9,863 bases of DNA from NCBI GenBank assembly GCA_035254305.1, contig DATFAS010000175.1:1-9863 (forward strand), in the 5' to 3' direction. A model generated the notes under the pieces. It was not told where the DNA came from. It saw nothing but the letters and a program-made list of their open reading frames with translations, and searched no databases. The position numbers were made by a program, and so were the translations under genes. Source of the stretch: DATFAS01 sp035254305 (GTDB lineage: Bacteria > Bacillota > Bacilli > Aneurinibacillales > RAOX-1). Position 1 is the first letter of the stretch. Each line of letters starts with the position of its first letter. Positions 6,251-9,863 of this stretch are shown piece by piece.

Positions 6251-7303
6251 ATGAGAGCTGCACAAATCATAGAACATGGAAAACCGTTTAGAATAGGTGA
6301 GGTGCCAAATCCAACACCTGGGCCAAAAGATGTCATCGTCAAGGTTGAAGCCTGTGGAATATGTCGAAGTGACTGGCACGCTTGGATAGGAGACTGGGAA
6401 TGGATTGGGTTAAGCCCAGAACTTCCTATTATACCTGGACATGAAATTGGTGGGGTAGTTGAAGAGGTAGGGAAAGATGTTAAGAATTTCCGAAGAGGTG
6501 ATCGTGTTACTGTTCCTTTCCATGAGGGATGCTCACATTGCCCGAACTGTCTGACAGGCCACACCAATCGATGTGACAATTTGGCGATTATTGGTTTCAA
6601 CCATGATGGAGGCTATGCGGAATATGTTAAAATTCCGAATGGCGATTTTAATCTAATTCATCTTCCTGACGAGATCGATACATTGACAGCTGCAGCTATT
6701 GGCTGTCGTTATATGACCGGATATCATGGCGTTATACGTGCAAATGTAAAAGCCGGCAATTGGCTTGTTGTACATGGTGCGGGGGGAGTAGGACTTTCCG
6801 CCGTACAGGTAGGTAATGCCATTGGTGCTCAGGTTATCGCAGTTGATGTTGACGATGCTAAGTTAGAAAAGGCGAAGGCAGAAGGTGCTGTCGCTGTAGT
6901 TAATGGACGTGATACAAATGTTATTGAAGCGATTAAAGAGATTACACGTGGAGGTGCACATGCCTCTATTGAAGCACTTGGTATTCGAGAAACCATTTCA
7001 AATTCGGTGCTATGTTTACGTAAGGGTGGTCGACATGTTCAGATTGGCTTGACAACAAAGGAGGAGGGGGGGATGGTTGGTCTGCCGATTGATATCATTA
7101 CAGCAATGGAACTTGAGATTGTAGGTAGTATTGGCAACCCGCATCCTGCATACGATGGTTTGCTCTCGTTAATTGCAAATGGAAAACTAAACCCTAAGTC
7201 ACTTATTTCTAAAGAAGTGTCCCTAGATCATGCACAAACTGTTATTGAAGATATGACAAAATTTAAAACGTTCGGATTCAATGTAATTACACAATTTAAA
7301 TAA
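6251..7303 (+). CDS. Zinc-dependent alcohol dehydrogenase (MDR family)
   Basis: A 350-residue medium-chain dehydrogenase/reductase that should oxidise an alcohol to an aldehyde or ketone, or the reverse, with NAD in the cytosol. The N-terminal GroES-like domain has the catalytic zinc ligands Cys38 (CGICRSDWH), His64 (PGHE) and Cys152 (GCRYMTGYHG). The structural zinc cysteines are all present at 94, 97, 100 and 108. The Rossmann domain has GAGGVG at 176-181, and Asp199 at the end of the second strand favours NAD over NADP. ATG 6251 is preferred, with AAGGGGG (6236-6242) eight bases upstream; GTG 6248 directly before it would be only five bases from that site. A sigma-54 promoter lies upstream and an AcoR-like activator gene downstream, which points to induction by a small alcohol, diol, acetoin or related compound. 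The exact substrate cannot be told from sequence. Confidence 0.93.
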   Translation: MRAAQIIEHGKPFRIGEVPNPTPGPKDVIVKVEACGICRSDWHAWIGDWEWIGLSPELPIIPGHEIGGVVEEVGKDVKNFRRGDRVTVPFHEGCSHCPNCLTGHTNRCDNLAIIGFNHDGGYAEYVKIPNGDFNLIHLPDEIDTLTAAAIGCRYMTGYHGVIRANVKAGNWLVVHGAGGVGLSAVQVGNAIGAQVIAVDVDDAKLEKAKAEGAVAVVNGRDTNVIEAIKEITRGGAHASIEALGIRETISNSVLCLRKGGRHVQIGLTTKEEGGMVGLPIDIITAMELEIVGSIGNPHPAYDGLLSLIANGKLNPKSLISKEVSLDHAQTVIEDMTKFKTFGFNVITQFK

Positions 7304-7359
7304 GGAATTTTTGTATAAAACGGTCTTTATAATTCTGATGTTATATGATAAAGATTAGA

Positions 7360-7416
7360 AAATACTGCTAACCTTGCTCATATCATTTTTTGAGCAAGGC
7401 ATGGAGTATTTTATTT
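7360..7416 (+). terminator. Intrinsic terminator after the alcohol dehydrogenase
   Basis: A perfect 9-bp stem, CCTTGCTCA (7372-7380) with TGAGCAAGG (7391-7399), has a 10-base loop. An outer helix pairs AATACT (7361-7366) with AGTATT (7405-7410) across a 5x5 internal loop, and TTATTTTTTA follows. It separates the dehydrogenase transcript from the activator gene, so the two are probably transcribed independently. Confidence 0.85.
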
Positions 7417-7483
7417 TTTATCATGTTAGATAAAGTTAAGAAATTTAAACGGTGATTAATTAAGTGTATTTTGGCAATATTTA

Positions 7484-7512
7484 TTAAAATAGCACAAAAA
7501 ATATGTTAAGAT
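7484..7512 (+). promoter_or_regulatory. Weak sigma-A promoter candidate for the activator gene
   Basis: TTAAAA (7484-7489, four of six matches to the -35 consensus) and TAAGAT (7507-7512, five of six to the -10 consensus) are separated by 17 bases. Transcription would start near 7519, which leaves room for the ribosome binding site at 7543-7549. There is no GG-N10-GC sigma-54 motif here. Confidence 0.35.
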
Positions 7513-7553
7513 ATCTTTATTATTGATCATTTTTGAGGATTAGAGGTGAAGAG

Positions 7554-9404
7554 TTGGTACCACTCGTTGATTCATGGCTGGAAAAATCATGGAAAAGAAG
7601 TCGAAAGTATAAAGTAGACCCATCAATAGCTAAAGATGCAATACTTGGAGAATTTGAATTCAAGCAATTAAGGGAAAAAAAGGAGTCCCTGCTAAGGGTT
7701 GTTATTCCAAAGCTTAATAGTCTGACCGATTACTTAAAAACTTTCCAATCTATTATTTTAGTTTCGGATTTAGAGGGTTGTATCCTTGAAAGCATTGGGG
7801 ATCCTGTATTTTTAAAAGATCATGAAAAAATCCAGTTATGTAAGGGGGCCTACTGGTCAGAGAAGGTTAGGGGGACAAATACAGCAGGAACCACTATTGT
7901 CGAACAAAAACCAATTGCTATAGTAGGAAACCAACACTATCTCGAACTAATTCATAAGTTATATTGCACTTCCTCACCGATTTTCGACCCACGAGGTGAT
8001 TTAGTTGCTGTCCTAAATATTACTGGTTATCATGAAAAATATCACCCTTCTCTCCTTGGAATGGTTGATATACTTGCCAAAGAAATTGAGGATTGGCTTC
8101 TCATAAATCAACCTGAGAATCAGTTAATCATCGCTTTAGACTCCCAACAGAAAAGAAACCAACGAGCAATACTTGCTGTAAACACGGATGGTGTTATCAT
8201 TGGAGCCAATCGAGAAGCTCGAATGCTTGGCCATCTCACGAACGCTACTATTGGTAAAGCAGAAATTTCAGAAATATTTTCAGGTATACAACCACTTCTT
8301 CAAAGGAAGAAAGAAATACACCCAGGAGATCTCTTTCCTCTTCAGAGCAAAAAGAATGGGCAGAACCAATTGTTTGCTTCAATTATATTGGATACACGAT
8401 CTAGTAACAAACCAATAGAAAAAACGATTAAGAAGAATGATGAAGAACCTAAAATATACCCTAGAACATTTGAAGATATCCACGGTATAGATCGAGATTT
8501 CTTGTCCGCTATTAACCTTGCAAAGAAGGCTGCAGCTATTGATTATACCATTTTAATTACGGGGGAAAGTGGCACGGGTAAAGATATAGTTGCGCAAGCC
8601 ATTCACCGAGCAAGCCCTCGTTCCCACAAGCCATTTATCGCGATTAACTGTGGTGCTGTTCCAAAAAGTCTGTTAGAAAGTGAATTGTTTGGCTATGAGG
8701 GAGGAGCCTTTACAGGAGCAAGACAAACAGGTCAACCAGGAAAATTTGAACAAGCTCATGGTGGAACACTATTCTTAGATGAAATTGCAGAGATGCCGAT
8801 GGAAATGCAGGTAGTGCTATTACGTGTAATGCAGGATTTCACCTTTACGCGAGTAGGTGGAACAAAGCCAATCAGTGTTGATGTAAGAATTATAACTGCA
8901 ACACACACAGATTTGTGGAAAAAAGTGCAGGATGGCAGTTTTCGTGCTGATTTATTCTATCGTCTAGAAGGTATTCATATTATACTACCTCCACTGCGTA
9001 GGCGAACAGATCGCCTTCATGTAGCCCAACTTCTACTGAGAAATATTCAAGAAAAATTGGAGAAGGTAGACCTCATTCTCTCCTCTGCATCAAAGCGATT
9101 AATTCAGAATTATTCATGGCCAGGTAATGTTCGCCAAATGTTGGGTGCGCTTCGTTCGGCATCCTTTTTAGCAGAAAGTGGGGTGATTGAGCCAGACCAT
9201 TTCCCACCATATATTCTTTCTAATCCGATCATACTTAAACAGGATGGTTCACTTGAGCAAGCAGAAAATGAAGTGATTATTGAAACCATTAATAAAACGG
9301 GAGGAAACCTCTCACAAACCTCACGTATTCTAGGTATTGGACGTTCTACTCTTTATCGTAAGCTAAAAAAGCTGTCTATTTTGGACAACTATATACAGCC
9401 ATGA
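7554..9404 (+). CDS. AcoR-like sigma-54-dependent transcriptional activator
   Basis: A 616-residue bacterial enhancer-binding protein that should use ATP hydrolysis to open sigma-54 promoters. Residues about 55-185 form an AcoR-type GAF sensor (GTNTAGTTIVEQKPIAIVG, then CTSSPIFDPRGDLVAVLNITG). A PAS-like segment lies at about 203-250. The AAA+ domain covers about 305-535 with Walker A GESGTGKD (337-344), the sigma-54 contact loop GAFTGA (384-389), Walker B LFLDE (406-410) and the FRADLFYRL arginine-finger segment (463-471). A Fis-type helix-turn-helix lies at 584-607 (GNLSQTSRILG..RSTLYRKLKKL). No receiver domain is present, so a small molecule rather than a kinase is the likely signal. TTG 7554 is preferred because AGAGGTGA lies just upstream; the in-frame TTG at 7533, adding seven residues, has no ribosome binding site. 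The probable target is the dehydrogenase promoter at 6068. Confidence 0.93.
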   Translation: MVPLVDSWLEKSWKRSRKYKVDPSIAKDAILGEFEFKQLREKKESLLRVVIPKLNSLTDYLKTFQSIILVSDLEGCILESIGDPVFLKDHEKIQLCKGAYWSEKVRGTNTAGTTIVEQKPIAIVGNQHYLELIHKLYCTSSPIFDPRGDLVAVLNITGYHEKYHPSLLGMVDILAKEIEDWLLINQPENQLIIALDSQQKRNQRAILAVNTDGVIIGANREARMLGHLTNATIGKAEISEIFSGIQPLLQRKKEIHPGDLFPLQSKKNGQNQLFASIILDTRSSNKPIEKTIKKNDEEPKIYPRTFEDIHGIDRDFLSAINLAKKAAAIDYTILITGESGTGKDIVAQAIHRASPRSHKPFIAINCGAVPKSLLESELFGYEGGAFTGARQTGQPGKFEQAHGGTLFLDEIAEMPMEMQVVLLRVMQDFTFTRVGGTKPISVDVRIITATHTDLWKKVQDGSFRADLFYRLEGIHIILPPLRRRTDRLHVAQLLLRNIQEKLEKVDLILSSASKRLIQNYSWPGNVRQMLGALRSASFLAESGVIEPDHFPPYILSNPIILKQDGSLEQAENEVIIETINKTGGNLSQTSRILGIGRSTLYRKLKKLSILDNYIQP

Positions 9405-9438
9405 ATCTACAGTGTTGTTAAAATTTTATTGTAAGCAT

Positions 9439-9475
9439 AGACTGTCGAAAAACAATCGACAGTCTTTATGTTTTC
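9439..9475 (+). terminator. Intrinsic terminator after the activator gene
   Basis: A perfect 10-bp stem, AGACTGTCGA (9439-9448) with TCGACAGTCT (9456-9465), has a 7-base loop and is followed by TTATGTTTTC. It lies 34 bases after the activator's stop codon. Confidence 0.85.
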
Positions 9476-9543
9476 TCTACAAATCCATAAAAACTATCAT
9501 TTCTACTTAATAGAATCTTGTCGTAAAAAGGAAAGGAGGTAAA

Positions 9544-9600
9544 GTGGTTTATTCAGCTATTAAAATCGTACATACAATCACAGACACGAATGAGAATTGA
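9544..9600 (+). CDS. Possible 18-residue peptide ORF with strong Shine-Dalgarno
   Basis: GTG at 9544 opens 18 codons (MVYSAIKIVHTITDTNEN) ending in TGA at 9598-9600. A near-perfect Shine-Dalgarno, GGAAAGGAGGT (9530-9540), precedes it, but the spacing of about four bases is short. A hairpin with an eight-T run follows at 9648-9679, so a small transcription unit is conceivable. There is no signal peptide and no family that I recognise. It could equally be the remnant of a decayed gene's start, or a translated leader. Confidence 0.25.
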   Translation: MVYSAIKIVHTITDTNEN

Positions 9601-9647
9601 TAAAACGAATTATGCAAAATGCTTCATTATGTGCTGATTGACTTTAG

Positions 9648-9679
9648 CCTATCCATCTAAAGCAATGGAGGTTTTTTTT
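9648..9679 (+). terminator. Terminator-like hairpin with eight-T tail
   Basis: TCCAT (9652-9656) pairs with ATGGA (9665-9669), and CC (9648-9649) with GG (9670-9671) across a two-base bulge; the loop is eight bases and TTTTTTTT (9672-9679) follows. The stem is weak but the T-run is strong. It lies about 50 bases after the short ORF at 9544-9600. Confidence 0.55.
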
Positions 9680-9863
9680 GTTTAATAGTTTATTAATATG
9701 GAAAGCGTAATTTCGCTATTTAATATCAGAATAATGTGTTACTATAATAAATATAAAAGACATAATGTGATAAAAAACGACAAATTGGATTTAGGTAAAT
9801 ATCTTGGAAACTAATAAGTTAAGTTTTATGCTTTTTTTCTTACCTCCTTTAGCTCTCGGTTTT
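9680..9863. other. AT-rich terminal region, no gene recognised
   Basis: There is no ORF with a usable start. A TATAAT at 9743-9748 lacks a good -35 (TTAATA at 9720-9725, 17 bases away). A small hairpin, AGCG-N6-CGCT, is near 9704-9717. CTTACCTCCTTT (9840-9851) is an excellent Shine-Dalgarno when read on the minus strand, but no ATG, GTG or TTG follows it at a suitable distance. Confidence 0.4.

Noticed and set aside
6244..6600. Long minus-strand ORF opposite the alcohol dehydrogenase
   Set aside because: It overlaps a clearly conserved dehydrogenase on the plus strand, shows no recognisable family and lacks a ribosome binding site; it is a shadow frame.
7533..7535. TTG at 7533 as the start of the sigma-54 activator
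   Set aside because: The preceding bases are AT-rich with no purine block; AGAGGTGA before TTG 7554 is better. Not excluded experimentally.
9770..9840. AT-rich hairpin with T-run near 9813-9840 as a terminator
   Set aside because: The only pairing is a short AT-only helix (AAACT/AGTTT), too weak to call.
9839..9852. Minus-strand gene start signalled by AAAGGAGGTAAG
   Set aside because: No ATG, GTG or TTG occurs within a usable distance downstream on the minus strand and no ORF follows.

Overview
The window looks like chromosomal DNA from a low-GC Gram-positive bacterium of the Bacillus type. The DNA is AT-rich, ribosome binding sites are strong and purine-rich (GGAGG-like), TTG and GTG starts occur beside ATG, and the genes are separated by hairpin-plus-T-run terminators. 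The proteins (type I signal peptidase, chemoreceptor, GGDEF-EAL protein, AcoR-type activator) fit a motile Bacillales species. I cannot name the species from sequence alone, and there is no rRNA, tRNA, CRISPR array or insertion sequence.

Layout, left to right. (1) 1-435: 3' part of a type I signal peptidase gene. (2) 436-906: a regulatory stretch holding a Fur-box-like sequence, a probable cyclic-di-GMP-I (GEMM-I) riboswitch at about 625-717, and an intrinsic terminator at 728-763. (3) 907-5030: two genes read rightward, a CHASE3-like methyl-accepting chemotaxis protein and a membrane-bound dCache-HAMP-GGDEF-EAL protein, closed by a terminator that probably serves both strands. (4) 5073-5672: a leftward Frm2/CinD-type nitroreductase with its own promoter. 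(5) 5673-6250: an upstream region with a good sigma-54 (-24/-12) promoter. (6) 6251-7303: a zinc-dependent alcohol dehydrogenase. (7) 7554-9404: an AcoR-like sigma-54 enhancer-binding activator. (8) 9405-9863: no long gene; two terminator-like hairpins and a doubtful 18-codon ORF with an excellent Shine-Dalgarno.

Two regulatory circuits stand out. First, an RNA element that should sense c-di-GMP sits directly before a receptor gene and a gene whose product should make and/or break down c-di-GMP, so the operon is probably under feedback by its own second messenger. The 3' strand of the aptamer's closing stem can pair alternatively with the 5' half of the terminator, which suggests (inference only) that ligand binding favours termination. 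Second, the alcohol dehydrogenase has a sigma-54 promoter, and a GAF-type sigma-54 activator lies immediately downstream. This fits substrate- or product-induced alcohol/acetoin-type metabolism. The nitroreductase between them appears to be an independent stress or flavin-reductase gene.
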